Source of the DNA: Meghimatium bilineatum
Taxonomy: Eukaryota; Mollusca; Gastropoda; Stylommatophora; Philomycidae
DNA length: 64,000 nt
Direction: 5' to 3'
Assembly (NCBI GenBank): GCA_034231615.1
Contig: CM067322.1
Span: 65,749,349 to 65,813,348 of the forward strand
In this document: piece by piece, positions 48,501-53,600 of the stretch
How positions within the stretch are numbered: position 1 is the first letter of the stretch
Layout: each line of letters starts with the position of its first letter
Notes under the pieces: model-generated
The model's database searches: none
What the model was told of the DNA's origin: nothing
Seen by the model: the letters and a program-made list of their open reading frames with translations, nothing else
Translations under genes and position numbers: made by a program

Positions 48501-51500
48501 AATTTCATGAGTCCTTTGCATATGTTTTTTTTGTATGTAGATAATACACATTTAGTTATAGGAAGAATAAAGGAGCAAAGAAGCTGTAGTTAGTATCAGA
48601 CTATTAGTGGATAAATACATAGGTCCAAGAAAATCTACATTTGCTTCATAGACTCCTACAGCAAAGCCTTTTACAGACTTGAATATGAAACATTAATTGT
48701 ATGCATCCAAGAAATAGGTTTAGATGGAAAAGACATCAGATTGATGAGAAATATGTATTGGGAACAAATTGCATAATAAGATACAAGAGTAGCTACTCAC
48801 CATACATTGAAATAAATGGATCGCCGAAGATGGATCTGTCAGGCCATTAGCACAAATAAAATGACGATACAACACATTTCTATTCTCTGGATTACATCCT
48901 GCTGAAAATCTATTAGGGCCATTGTCCTGCTACAAGAGAGATCCAGCGGGAGTTTAAGAATGAACGCTGGCAAAGAATAAGAAGAAATAAATGGAGTAAT
49001 ACATAGATGTATTCTATCAAGTCTATTTAACATGTACACAAAAACAATTTTGTGTACAAAATATATAAACAAATAGAAAACAGTATATAAACAAATAGAA
49101 GGAATGCCAGGCCTCAAGTTCAGTGGGAAAATAAACAATCTATCATATAAAGATGACACAGTCCTCTTAGCAGAAAGTGAACAGGAGCTGCAAAACTAAT
49201 AGACCAAGTAGACAAATCAAGCAGAGATTATGGACTAGATATTATTATCCAGAAAAATAATTCCATGGTAATCAGTAATCAGCAAGATCAAAGAAGAACA
49301 AATATTAAAAATAAAAATACATGGAGAGATGTTGCAACATGTAGATTATTCATTACCTGTATCTTGGACACATAATCACAAATGATAGTAGATGTGAAAC
49401 AGATTAAAACAAGAATTATCATGTGTATTCTTTTCAGAACGTTGCCGTCCCAATGAACTCTCTGAACCCTCTTCTGTCTTGGGCGATGCGGCTTGCATTT
49501 TCTAACGATGTATTCATGTTATCTTTAATGTCGTCAGTCCATCGTCTTCTTGGTCTGCCCTTTCTCCTCTTCCCAGATACTCTGCCCTCCATTATTTGTC
49601 TTTCTAAACAGTTGTGTCTCTTTATATGACCAAACAGGTGGAGTTTTCTTTTTGCTATTGTGTTTAGTAACCACACTCTTGAATCTTCAGTGTGTTTATA
49701 TCTGAAAACAAGAGTAGGAATGACTAAAAGTACTTTCAATGAATTATAAAATGGTATATCAGCTCTACATTAATGTATATCTCAGAAACATGGATAAAAT
49801 ACAAACAGCCTGATGACAGAAGTGATGCTTTTGAGATGTGGACATATAGAAGAATAGCGAGAACTCCATGGATAGAGAAGAAAAACAAACGAAGAGGTAC
49901 TGACAACATTGTGTATGAGAAAAGAACTACCGGGTATTAAAAGAAATAAAAATCAACAAAATATTTTTGACATATTTAAAAACATGACACCTTGTTGAAG
50001 ATCTTACTTGAAGGTGGAGTTGAGGGGTGGTAAGCAAAAGATAATCAGAGATACAAATGGAAGGGAAACATCATGAGATGGACATGTTAGTCTAGCACAG
50101 TGCACCAGCAAGATAAGAGATGAAAGATGTTGGAAGTCTAGCACAGTGTACCAGCAAGATAAGAGATGAAAGATGTTGGAAGTCTAGCACAGTGCACCAG
50201 CAAGATAAGAGATGAAAGATGTTGGAAGTCTAGCATCATCTACATATAGGAGTTATGACCGCAGCACACAATGGCTAGTTGTAGAGTCTGGAAATGAAGT
50301 ATTTAAAGAAGTTTGTAGAAGGAATGATAAGAGTTAAGTATATGAACGTCTTGAAATTCAATCCAACAGTCCAGTGTAAGAATTGTCCCAACTGCAGTAG
50401 GTTAGGAGAATAGAAGAAATATGTAAACATGTTAAACTGTAAACAAGAAAAAGAAGAAACAGTTTGTACTGGTCTTCCTTGTTATTTTGATTGTAATTTT
50501 TGTGTATGGATATAAAGTATCTTAGAATGAGATATGCTCCTTTCATGTCTATGTCTTTGTAGAATAGAAGAAAAGTGATTACCAAATGGATAGAAACATG
50601 AGAATATCTAAACCACCATGAAGATCTACAGTTGACTGGAGAACTACATTAGATAGTCTCTAAGAGAGTAGAATTAGAGTGGAACATGACTAGGAGTAAG
50701 GTAGCAAGAAGAAACATTGTCTTCTATTGGGTAATAGAAATTTATTTATTAACCCACTGATGACCATGCCCAAATAGCTCTACGATTTCCCAAATACCAC
50801 TGATTTCTAGGGTGCGCTGAAAATGTCATTTTACACATATTTATCATAACCTCCTAGATTTTTTGTAAGCACAAAAGTGGATAGAGAATAAAATTCAACT
50901 GTAAAACTGATGAAATATTGCTTCATCTCATCAGCATGTGACTGTCGAGTGGTTTCTCTTCCTTCCCCCCCCCCCCCCCCCCCCAAGGTAAAAAATAAAT
51001 CTTTTGTTTAACATACTAAACCTACACTAAAAAATGTCATAACTTCACACGTATTTGTGACAATCTCCCAATTCTTTTGTATCTATTCACAAAAAAGAAT
51101 GGAGAATAAAATTCAACTGTAAATAATGATATTATATTGCTGCAGGCTATCACCATGTGTCTGTGAAGTGGTCCTAAAGAGAAATCTGAAAAACATTTTT
51201 TTGTTCTCCAACACACTAGACACTTTATAAGTCTCAACCTGGTACTGGAAATGCGAGGGCTGGGGTAACAGGGGCAAATATCTAGTAAAACAGAAATAAG
51301 TATATCTTACCAATACAGTGGGATCCCGTTATAACGAATTGGTCGGGTCTGACAGAATATGCGCATTATAACTGAAATGTGTTATGTACGGTTATGGCAA
51401 TTATTAACATCCTTTATGCCCCTTTCAATTATTGTTTCCCTTGTGCATTGTTTTCCATGACGTAATCACTGCCTGTCAACTAAGATACTGGTGTATCAAT

Positions 51501-53295
51501 ATTCTGTTACTCACCTCTCCTCCAAGTATCAGTGTTTTCTTGTGAAACAGATATACAGATCCAGTCTTGCTGCCAATTACGTATACTTTTACCATAATTT
51601 TGTTTCTTTTTCAACCAACCAGGACTAAATTTACAATAAGAATAGACCATATTTCCTCCACACTTGAATTTTTATCAAGCCAAGGAGAATTGTGTGTTTA
51701 GTTCATGTAAATGAAATGCAAGGTCACCTACCTACACCCCACCATTTTTAGCATGTATATTTGTGCGCAACCAAACAACCATATTATAATGAGGTTTAAT
51801 TTCATTGCTCCTCGTACTACCTGTGGGCTAAATTAGAAATCATCCTAACTTGACACATTTAACTTTTTATGTGACTTTTCATTCACTGTTGCCAAAAAGT
51901 TACCAATTAAATTACAGGAAAAGACAAATCCTCACTTTAAAAGGATGGGCCTGATAGAACAGCAGACTATATTAGACACATGATGCTAGGCACACTAAAA
52001 AAACAAACATTGGTAGTATATCCTATTCAGGACCTAGTCATAAGCCCAGCAGTTTTTGGCTGTAGTGATTCTTTTTAAAGGACATAGTGTACAGTACAGA
52101 ATAGATGTAAATGTAGCAGAAGCCATTGTGATAAGTTTTTTTCAAGACTTAAACAGGCGAGGCAAGCATTGTGTTAAGCTTTCAGATGCTGGAATGCCTT
52201 GAAGTGAACTTTTAGGTTGACTTAGTTCAGAGAATAGAGACATCCAATGAAAAATAAAGCCACCTACACACACCCACTCCAATTTTCAGCATGTTGAATA
52301 GTTCCAAGACCATTGGTTTATAAGACCTGCTGACTAAGTGTAAAGTAAACATTCCGAAATGATTAACTATACCTATTCCCATGATTTTCATTGGCTGTCG
52401 ACACAAATTATACACAAAGTGACCAATGAAAATCACAGGAACAATCAAATGTGTCACTCCACAATGCTGCTTTCCAATTGTCAGTGGGTCTTATATTTCA
52501 CATGGTCTGAATTGGGCTAAATTGAGACCATTGATGGTAACTGGAGACTGGTCATGGCTAAATCATGACCCTGGCTCAACCTTTGTCCAAACTACAACAG
52601 TCAAAGATATCAGTGACAAAAAACAGCCCACATGTTTTGCCAGTAACAAATGCCATGATGTTTATGGTTGAATGCCTCAAGGAGCAACTTTTCAAACACA
52701 CACACACACATGTGGTTAAGTCCAGAGCCTGTACTTGTTTTGGATACAAATTTCAAATAGTGCGTTATAGAGAGATATTTGGTTATATGAATTTGTTATA
52801 ATGGTTTTTTTTTAATTGATGCAAAGAGTTAAAATAATTGGGGAGTTTAAAAAATGTTGTTAAAGAAGGAAATTCATTAAAACCGGATTCATTGTAACAG
52901 GATTTCATTGTACTAATAAACATAACTTCTAGTAATGAGACATAGCAACAGCTGGCATTTCTTGTTTATAAATACTGGTATCATGGCTGGTATCACATTG
53001 TTAAAAACAATTGATTTGTTGACAATAACATACATTTTACTATTTGGTATAAACAGTTTTTCATCTATTTTCTAAGTATCACTCAGTACTACGTTTCCCA
53101 TAAGGAAGTTGCATGAAGGTTTTATGGGAAAAACCACATCTCTGTGTCCTCTAGTTATTTATATAATATTTATTTTAAATGTAAACATCTTTTATGATCT
53201 TATCAACAACTGAGTAATGTATTCATATGCACACTTCTGTTCATGTTTCAGGCTTGGTGCCATCCGCTGTTCTTATTGTGACAAAACAGCAATGA
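18635..53295 (+). CDS. UBXN1: UBX domain-containing protein 1 (UBXN1/SAKS1), whole gene, 11 coding exons
   Basis: Role (family knowledge): adaptor of the p97/VCP AAA ATPase; the UBA domain binds ubiquitinated clients and the UBX domain docks on p97, acting in cytosolic protein quality control and NF-kB/innate regulation in vertebrates. Seen: join of 11 exons, 996 nt, 331 residues; human UBXN1 is 297 as I recall. UBA at 1-42 with MGF at 11-13 and the A-M-D-W-L helix; acidic DDDPDIDDPFEAP after it; C2H2 finger C95-x2-C98-x12-H111-x5-H117; SFSESTDEIKPLTEEEKKEQ linker; charged helix about 141-222; UBX domain about 249-331 with the p97-contact loop F300-P301-R302 and the terminal LVPSAVLIV strand. 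All introns are GT-AG and phases match. Start chosen at the first ATG after an in-frame TAA. Introns (1.8-5.2 kb) are loaded with transposons; no coding damage seen. Confidence 0.96.
19080..19345 (+). mobile_element. LINE C-terminal zinc-finger tail
   Basis: TSCETRRNASSQQRRLATKS then RIDKN and, after a frameshift, CPNC-like residues; + strand counterpart of 13600-13850, including the GATGATGACCATTTTTA-type DNA downstream. UBXN1 intron 1. Confidence 0.6.
19346..19849. other. Intronic DNA, nothing recognised
   Basis: AT-rich, no repeat boundary or coding signal. Confidence 0.5.
19850..20485 (+). mobile_element. Penelope-like element fragment with GIY-YIG endonuclease
   Basis: Upstream frames give FPLVAYRHDKILMTSWST, matching the P-x-VVYRRD-NL-D-LVHS block at the end of Penelope RTs. 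The 20042-20485 frame then gives VIICKHCDKKYVGELGLRLS, DRFCRHLHAIKHREPIPVA and HVTALI, the GIY-YIG domain (Y-V-G, R, H) that Penelope-like elements carry C-terminally. It lacks the RT core and is frameshifted between the two blocks. UBXN1 intron 1. Confidence 0.7.
20490..21110. other. Intronic DNA, nothing recognised
   Basis: AT- and TG-rich. Probably the 3' part of the Penelope-like insertion, but no terminus was seen. Confidence 0.4.
21117..21170 (+). CDS. UBXN1: UBXN1 exon 2
   Basis: Acceptor TTTTTTCCAG, then AQRALAKTGYKGVQLAMDW; UBA helices 2 and 3. Donor GTACGT at 21171. Phase 2 in, phase 2 out. Confidence 0.95.
21259..21509 (+). mobile_element. SINE A copy
   Basis: AATAAAGAATAGTAACACTG head, GACTAAGGAG, GCAGATATCACAGC and TAATCTGCAGGAGTTTGAGA core, AGAAGAAGAG tail. 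Confidence 0.75.
21641..21768 (+). mobile_element. SINE A, 5'-truncated
   Basis: 3' half only: GAAGTTGGATATGTTAGGTC to CAAATGCAGAAGAAAT. Confidence 0.65.
21955..23290 (-). mobile_element. LINE-Z: RT-RNase H linker, RNase H and Cys tail, split by another LINE
   Basis: Right part (22846-23290, -): YLRVNSDTEHPLHRELARVK, ESRLKRGKSWKEGTLRIPSD, then DVVIYTDGSV (RNase H strand 1). Left part (21955-22440, -): ACIMCDSMSMIQKVKEGKVN (RNase H D-S-x-S-M-L), FVSRHAVVE (intact copies have GHAG-x-GNE-AD-LA), then a tail ending PMDMSCVQ. The RNase H domain is cut in two by the LINE at about 22441-22845. Confidence 0.65.
22441..22845 (-). mobile_element. 5'-truncated LINE nested in LINE-Z
   Basis: On -: SFENKCLRRLLNI, TTIRRKRWTYIRHVLKLNEN, RKRGRPRETLRKTTIKESM, ELHTAALHRSNWRAW. 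Same RT tail as 40093-40665. Flanks TTAACTATTCTTCCCTATG (left) and TTAATTTATTCTTCCATATG (right) look like a 20-bp duplication with a few later changes. Confidence 0.65.
23291..23884. other. Intronic LINE debris and a GT microsatellite
   Basis: Weak LINE-T-like words (about 23480-23600). A (GT)n run sits at 23831-23856. Confidence 0.4.
23885..24045 (+). mobile_element. SINE C (tRNA-like)
   Basis: GTGGTACAAATCTCATCAG head, GAGTTTGATCTCTGCCAC in the box B position, CATTTGAGCATCTGGAC, GAAAGCAATGGCAACAC, and a CTACGACCTGAATAGGATA end. Homologues at 35310-35485 (-), 39722-39915 (+) and 52010-52095 (-). Confidence 0.7.
24157..24230 (+). CDS. UBXN1: UBXN1 exon 3
   Basis: WLFAHDDDPDIDDPFEAP then KGNVLGQ. 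The end of the UBA and the acidic H-(D/E)DDPD-D-P segment conserved with human UBXN1. Donor GTAACA at 24231. Confidence 0.95.
24338..24492 (+). mobile_element. SINE B copy
   Basis: GCAAATAAAACAGTGACACA, CTCTGGACTACATCTTGCTG, GGACCATTGTCCTGCTACAA, then GAATGAACGCCGAAGAAGAA. It lies 108 bp after the exon 3 donor. Confidence 0.75.
24512..24775 (+). mobile_element. SINE A copy
   Basis: GTCCAAAAGGGGAGCAAAGA head to GAATGAATGCAGACAGG tail. Confidence 0.75.
25126..25215 (+). mobile_element. SINE A head fragment
   Basis: GTGTAAAGAATAGGGCCACT, CATGCATGTGGTAGGAGGTG, ACTAAGAAAAGTTGGGG: the 5' third only. Confidence 0.55.
25220..26028. other. Intronic DNA, nothing recognised
   Basis: Contains a short palindrome GCCCCCACAGGGGGC near 25458 and several G-rich words. 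No element identified. Confidence 0.45.
26029..26137 (+). CDS. UBXN1: UBXN1 exon 4
   Basis: Acceptor CTCTGTAG. Low-complexity acidic/serine linker, ending KSLKCDE with the first zinc-finger cysteine (C95). Donor GTAAGT at 26138. The linker sequence itself is not conserved, so its support comes from frame, splice sites and the KCDE end. Confidence 0.88.
26140..26735. other. Intronic DNA, nothing recognised
   Basis: AT-rich start of intron 4; no repeat termini seen. Confidence 0.5.
27310..27722 (+). mobile_element. LINE-T tail nested in an opposite-strand LINE
   Basis: VAKSCNKTVDKRITSFELKC, YRRVLRISWTARKTN, KEKASFFGHIKKHNGMERVL, then CACCTGATGATGATGATG at the end. The host LINE reads on both sides in -. 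Confidence 0.65.
28521..29401. mobile_element. TTAA-flanked (piggyBac-type) MITE, copy 1
   Basis: 881 bp, starting CCTTTAGCAAGCC and ending GGCGCGGTGAAGG; copy 2 ends GGCTTGGTGAAGG, whose inverse is CCTTCACCAAGCC. TTAA flanks both sides (28517-28520 and 29402-29405). TTAA duplication plus CCT ends fit the piggyBac superfamily. No transposase frame. Inserted in a LINE in intron 4. Confidence 0.8.
30244..30375 (+). CDS. UBXN1: UBXN1 exon 5 (zinc finger)
   Basis: Acceptor TTTGTTTTTGCAG. Continues the finger with CGKVLRNEMEVQTHAARTQH, then the conserved SFSESTDEIKPLTEEEKKEQ. The intron lies between the two cysteines. Donor GTGAGT at 30376. Confidence 0.95.
30380..30870. repeat. Degenerate ~42-bp tandem array next to the exon 5 donor
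   Basis: About 11 units of AGTTTAACTGATGG followed by TTGTCTGTGTTGCTTGTTAT, each with several changes. The array starts a few bases after the exon 5 splice donor. Old minisatellite. Confidence 0.8.
30871..31430. other. Intronic DNA, nothing recognised
   Basis: No coding or repeat signal identified. Confidence 0.5.
31431..31681 (-). mobile_element. SINE A copy, interrupted by retroposon B
   Basis: TCTTCTTCCTATGTCTTCAC left end ((GAA) tail on -), TTAGCAGGATGTAGTTTGGA core. The head is cut at 31681 by retroposon B and a few bases resume at 32911. Confidence 0.7.
31682..32910 (+). mobile_element. 1.2-kb retroposon, copy B
   Basis: Near-identical to 15542-16767 along its whole length, with the same GGGGTGCAA start and an AACGAAAAACAAACAAACAA tail. 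Flanks AGACCCAAT (31673-31681) and AGACCCCCAAT (from 32911) are a target duplication with a 2-bp slip. The short frame LETEIQQLELILAKSFGDRV is open here to 31997 because copy A's TGA is TGC. Inserted into a SINE A copy in UBXN1 intron 5. Confidence 0.8.
32936..33676. other. Intronic DNA with a G run and an (AT)n microsatellite
   Basis: G10 near 33033 and (TA)n at 33476-33501. Otherwise unrecognised. Confidence 0.5.
33677..33952 (+). mobile_element. SINE A, doublet copy 1
   Basis: TTGTCGGGGCCCAAAATGGG head, full body, GAACGAACGCAGAAGAAGAA tail. Among the least diverged copies. Confidence 0.85.
34006..34278 (+). mobile_element. SINE A, doublet copy 2
   Basis: CCCGTGTGTTGCCGGGCCAG head to GAACGAACGCAGAAGAAGAA tail, closely similar to the copy 54 bp upstream. 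It ends 54 bp before exon 6. Confidence 0.85.
34333..34452 (+). CDS. UBXN1: UBXN1 exon 6
   Basis: Acceptor TTTTTTGTTTGCAG. Charged helix: LQERLKQKRIEKEEQEKKEQ, then RRNQGRDLSLAKQK, matching human RRRQGQELSAARQ in position. Donor GTGAGT at 34453. Confidence 0.95.
34600..35305 (+). mobile_element. LINE-T reverse transcriptase, internally deleted
   Basis: Frames give KAVK-IKCGKASGKI then directly INNLKYADDTFLLAESEYEL (catalytic Y-A-D-D), VEHYHYLGHIITNDGRCETE, VNRRIGMAKSTFNDMKILTS, MIKCYIYSILMYGSETWTL. The finger region between GKASGK and YADD is missing. UBXN1 intron 6. Confidence 0.75.
35310..35485 (-). mobile_element. SINE C copy within LINE-T
   Basis: Inverse of the 39722-39915 type: GGTAGCATATCCTATTTAGG at the left, GCATTTGAGCATATAGACC on -. 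It separates the LINE-T RT (ends 35305) from its tail (starts 35486), so it is younger than the LINE. Confidence 0.65.
35486..35875 (+). mobile_element. LINE-T tail
   Basis: DALEMWIYRRIGITSWKEKK, TNKEVLATFNMKKELLREIK, IKYFGHIKRHAILFKTLLEG, then GGCACTTGGTGATGATGATG. Continuation of the RT at 34600-35305. Confidence 0.75.
35876..36370. other. Intronic DNA, LINE-like traces
   Basis: TCTACCCCTGGCTCTTCTTT (36048-) is the inverse of a GRARGR LINE tail word. Otherwise unresolved. Confidence 0.35.
36371..36960 (-). mobile_element. LINE-R RNase H and 3' end
   Basis: On -: VVLQWIPSHCGIPGNEEADR (RNase H His and Asp), CDRAEQVIIFRLRTGHNRLN, LVPSPLCPCGQSAQTAEHIL, KPVKGRTLAHRDGYPQKDV, then a (GAA)n end at 36371. 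An open 137-residue frame remains (36451-36864). Confidence 0.8.
36961..37590. other. Intronic DNA, nothing recognised
   Basis: AT-rich with a partial repeat of TTATGTAATAT near 37090. No gene. Confidence 0.45.
37601..37672 (+). CDS. UBXN1: UBXN1 exon 7
   Basis: LEEAELKKIAEERKREKAEE then KLA; charged helix. Acceptor ATGTCTAG, donor GTAAGA at 37673. The intron after it holds the large inverted repeat. Confidence 0.95.
37763..38515. repeat. Left arm of a large inverted repeat
   Basis: About 750 bp matching the inverse of 38955-39719 with scattered differences: GTACCACATAAATGG outer end, CTGACAGGCATTGTG inner end. The arm contains the inverse of a LINE tail with the AL-QWLKLHPYA block. Confidence 0.85.
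38516..38954. repeat. Spacer of the inverted repeat
   Basis: 439 bp, A-rich, with a repeated AATAAGGTGTAAAGAAAA word at 38616 and 38666. No coding signal. Confidence 0.6.
38955..39719. repeat. Right arm of a large inverted repeat
   Basis: Inverse of the left arm. The LINE tail is in sense here: QVKWFGHHMRMNPNTN, KAKGRPGG, then LALEQWLKLHPYA. Related to the LINE tail at 11440-11800. Confidence 0.85.
39722..39915 (+). mobile_element. SINE C (tRNA-like), best copy
   Basis: Box B GGTTCAAACCC at 39773-39783; then CATAAAGCAATAGCAACTCA, GAAATTACTACAGCCAA, and a CTATGTTCTAGATAGGATA end. Starts at the outer edge of the inverted repeat. Confidence 0.75.
40093..40665 (-). mobile_element. 5'-truncated LINE with 12-bp target duplication
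   Basis: 573 bp flanked by AGAAGTAGCTAT at 40081-40092 and 40666-40677. Its - strand keeps an open 163-residue RT C-terminus: FNRLSNIWKSKSISTRTKMC, VLSYGCESWKSSLSSEKKLL, FENKCLRRITNTHWSEFKSN, RKRRWSYIGHDLRADTNR, GKRARGRPKETLRKRYL. It ends in an (ATGA)n tail. The 5' end carries inverted words GATGCTAGGGCA and TGCCCTAGCATC. A fairly young insertion in intron 7. Confidence 0.85.
40666..40795. repeat. 53-bp tandem repeat beside exon 8
   Basis: GAAGTAGCTATAGATGCCAT then CTATTCATA-CAATATAACA, about 2.4 units. A single related unit lies at 43596-43645. The LINE at 40093 inserted into this array. Confidence 0.8.
40834..40885 (+). CDS. UBXN1: UBXN1 exon 8
   Basis: RQRIKDQIEKDKQDRAAK, matching human RQRVREKIERDKAERAKK. 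Acceptor TTCTTCTCAG; donor is GTCAGC, a weaker GT site. Phase 0 out. Confidence 0.94.
41273..41424 (+). mobile_element. SINE B copy
   Basis: TGTTGGGCCATTGGTGCAAA, CTGACTACATCCTGCTGGAA, GGACCATTGTCCTGCTACAA, GAATGAACGCTGAAGAAGAA. Confidence 0.8.
41480..42371. mobile_element. TTAA-flanked (piggyBac-type) MITE, copy 2
   Basis: 892 bp, CCTTTAGCAAGCC at the left and GGCTTGGTGAAGG at the right: 13-bp inverted ends with two mismatches. TTAA at 41476-41479 and 42372-42375. Homologous along its length to 28521-29401. UBXN1 intron 8. Confidence 0.82.
42550..42637 (+). mobile_element. Decayed SINE B
   Basis: ACACATATCCATTCTCTGGC, GAAATCTAGTATGGCCATCA, GATCCAATGGGAGTT. A second scrap at 43381-43428 ends AATGCTGAAGAA. 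Confidence 0.5.
42985..43310 (-). mobile_element. LINE RNase H/tail fragment
   Basis: On -: YTLSDSMNMLHKVKWELS (RNase H-like D-S-x-x-M-L-x-K-V), then RRTFMNELKSTGINAQDLQS and LATDRQAWRTMTSILCAKLG, the D-R-x-x-W-R tail of non-LTR elements. Confidence 0.6.
43697..43798 (-). mobile_element. SINE B, truncated
   Basis: TTCCAGCAGGATGTAGTCCA, then GTGTCGTATAGCCGGTTTAT and CCCGGCACAGTTGACTTCGG. Confidence 0.65.
43979..44083 (+). CDS. UBXN1: UBXN1 exon 9
   Basis: Pro/Ser linker (LPKSPSAVSPDSAVAPS) then HKEYSDCRLQ, the start of the UBX domain (human KREYDQCRIQ). Exactly 35 codons. Donor GTACTT at 44084. Confidence 0.94.
44238..44560 (-). mobile_element. LINE-T 3' tail, well preserved
   Basis: On -, open: FKEVNAKQTLINNIRKRQSS, FFGHFMRQAGLENIITTGKI, GTRDRGRQREKILDSLTTWH, ELWRAMTAYAT, then CACCTGATGATGATG. 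Almost identical to 6725-7038, and free of that copy's stop after SLTT. UBXN1 intron 9. Confidence 0.8.
44918..45117. repeat. 29-bp tandem array, seven units
   Basis: CATTCACTTCCTGCTGGCTA then GCCTACATG; later units have GCCTGCATT. Non-coding, intron 9. Confidence 0.9.
45118..45236 (-). mobile_element. SINE A, 3' half
   Basis: GAATGTAATTTAAAGAGCAG, ATGGTTTACAATTTGGTTG, GACACATCTGACTTCAGCA. The matching 5' half is at 45715-45840. Confidence 0.55.
45237..45714 (-). mobile_element. LINE-Z fragment splitting a SINE A
   Basis: On -: MLRRDQADWIKAVINSLQDE, ENIHIQRLSEMGVSRGEV, then TGTLSLHTLES and EHLWECPTCC. The last block resembles the Cys tail at 61930-62125 (TGTVSGSVMADTL, EQLWTCPVC). The open frame at 45372-45620 is therefore probably LINE, but its first part was not recognised. 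Confidence 0.45.
45715..45840 (-). mobile_element. SINE A, 5' half
   Basis: TTGCATCTTACGACATACAT, AGCAGGTCAAAGTGTTGTTA, TTCTTTGCTCTCATATTAGG: the SINE A head in inverse. Confidence 0.55.
45841..46436. other. Intronic DNA, nothing recognised
   Basis: Short duplication GATAATAAGGGATAA near 45920-45950 only. Confidence 0.5.
46437..46560. mobile_element. LINE debris shared with 17760-17900
   Basis: TTCAATCAATCAAGTGGCAT, TAAGTTCAGTGGGTGACAT and CAACCCATCCAGAA match the earlier piece. Confidence 0.45.
46659..46810 (-). mobile_element. SINE B copy
   Basis: TTCATTCTCAAACTCCCGCT, CTTCAGCAGGATGTAGTCCA, GTTGTGTTGCCGTTTTATTT, CATCTTCGGTGG. Confidence 0.75.
46811..47461. other. Intronic DNA, nothing recognised
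   Basis: AT-rich; no repeat ends or coding signal. Confidence 0.5.
47462..47775 (+). mobile_element. LINE-T tail ending just before exon 10
   Basis: Frameshifted: SSWKERKANKEVLT, AYKIFWTY, KVRDRRCLRSVAANLHCRDG, then GGCACTTGATGATGTTG. It ends about 50 bp upstream of the exon 10 acceptor. Confidence 0.6.
47825..48005 (+). CDS. UBXN1: UBXN1 exon 10 (UBX domain core)
   Basis: IRLTNGQVLTQTFGCKEPLS, AVRLYVEINRTDG, then MTSFPRKVFTSADMDVPLES. The F-P-R loop that binds p97 is intact. Acceptor GTGTTTTCAG, donor GTGAGT at 48006. Confidence 0.96.
48190..48375 (-). mobile_element. LINE tail
   Basis: On -: SPEGKRKRGRPKTTLKNTIL, KEGE, then WRIKNSALCVTCDM. The GKRKRGRPKTT-R block is the usual LINE tail. 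Confidence 0.6.
48376..48825. other. Intronic DNA, LINE traces
   Basis: 48640-48790 on + weakly resembles an RT (CFIDSYSKAFYRLEYETLI, IGLDGKDIRLMRNMYWEQIA), in line with the RT piece at 49085. Confidence 0.4.
48826..48975 (+). mobile_element. SINE B copy
   Basis: GAAGATGGATCTGTCAGGCC, CTCTGGATTACATCCTGCTG, GGGCCATTGTCCTGCTACAA, GAATGAACGCTGGCAAAGAA. It splits an RT fragment (48640-49430). Confidence 0.75.
49085..49430 (+). mobile_element. LINE-T RT palm fragment
   Basis: EGMPGLKFSGKINNLSYKDD, TVLLAESEQELQN: the YADD motif is mutated to YKDD. Then YLGHIITNDSRCET. Confidence 0.65.
49432..49740 (-). mobile_element. LINE tail, open
   Basis: On -: VWLLNTIAKRKLHLFGHIKR, HNCLERQIMEGRVSGKRRKG, RPRRRWTDDIKDNMNTSLEN, ASRIAQDRRGFREFIGTATF. 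Inserted between the RT and the tail of the + strand LINE-T. Confidence 0.75.
49741..50088 (+). mobile_element. LINE-T tail
   Basis: SDAFEMWTYRRIARTPWIEK, KTNEEVLTTLCMRKELPG, then HHEMDMLV. Frame broken. Confidence 0.55.
50089..50236. repeat. 46-bp tandem repeat from a LINE tail, three units
   Basis: AGTCTAGCACAGTGCACCAG then CAAGATAAGAGATGAAAGAT. This is an in-place amplification of the LINE-T tail (LAQCTSKIRDERCWK). Confidence 0.85.
50240..50823. other. Intronic DNA, nothing recognised
   Basis: A-rich; weak LINE-like words only. Confidence 0.45.
50824..51175. repeat. Diverged tandem duplication of ~210 bp
   Basis: 50824-50960 and 51034-51175 share GAGAATAAAATTCAACTGTA, ATCA-CATGTG-CTGT and AGTGGT. 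A C18 run near 50966 separates them. Confidence 0.6.
51316..52910. mobile_element. Decayed pogo/Tigger-like (Tc1-mariner) element
   Basis: 1,595 bp between TA dinucleotides (51314-51315, 52911-52912). The left end CAGTGGGATCCCGTTATAAC-GAATTGG aligns with the inverse right end CAATGAAATCCTGTTACAAT-GAATCCGG. Cells around 52760-52800 repeat the GTTATAG-GAGATATTTGGTTATA word usual beside pogo ends. No transposase frame recognised. A SINE C scrap lies inside (52010-52095, -). UBXN1 intron 10. Confidence 0.65.
53252..53295 (+). CDS. UBXN1: UBXN1 exon 11 with stop
   Basis: Acceptor CATGTTTCAG after a 5.2-kb intron. LVPSAVLIVTKQQ then TGA (53293-53295). Human ends GLVPSAVLIVAKKCPS. Confidence 0.95.
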
Positions 53296-53600
53296 TGGTA
53301 GACATACAGACCATATGAACTCATTTTGAAATTACCTCAAACAGGAGAAAATATTCTGAATGAGTTGCTCTATTTTTGTTGCTGTGTAAATATTCGATTG
53401 TTTAACAAGGATTGCACACCAAGAAAACATTTTTTAAAAATACTTTGTATTGAGAACAGTGAAAACAATTTTAAAATTATACCAAAATACATTTTCATAC
53501 ATATCAGTTCTACAATTATATGCAGAAATATGCTAAATATACATGCACATCTTACCGACAGAAAAATGTCTTATGTTTAGTTTTAAATCAAAATTAAAAA
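53296..53600 (+). other. UBXN1 3' UTR, presumed
   Basis: Sequence after the TGA has no repeat until about 53640. ATTAAA at 53593-53598 is the first plausible poly(A) signal. The 84-residue frame at 53326-53580 here is a chance frame. Confidence 0.4.

Noticed and set aside
51037..51313. Two overlapping - strand frames
   Set aside because: Fall in an AT-rich tandem duplication; no domain seen.
53326..53580. 84-residue frame after the UBXN1 stop
   Set aside because: AT-rich 3' UTR; no splice signal links it and UBXN1 ends at its family-typical position.
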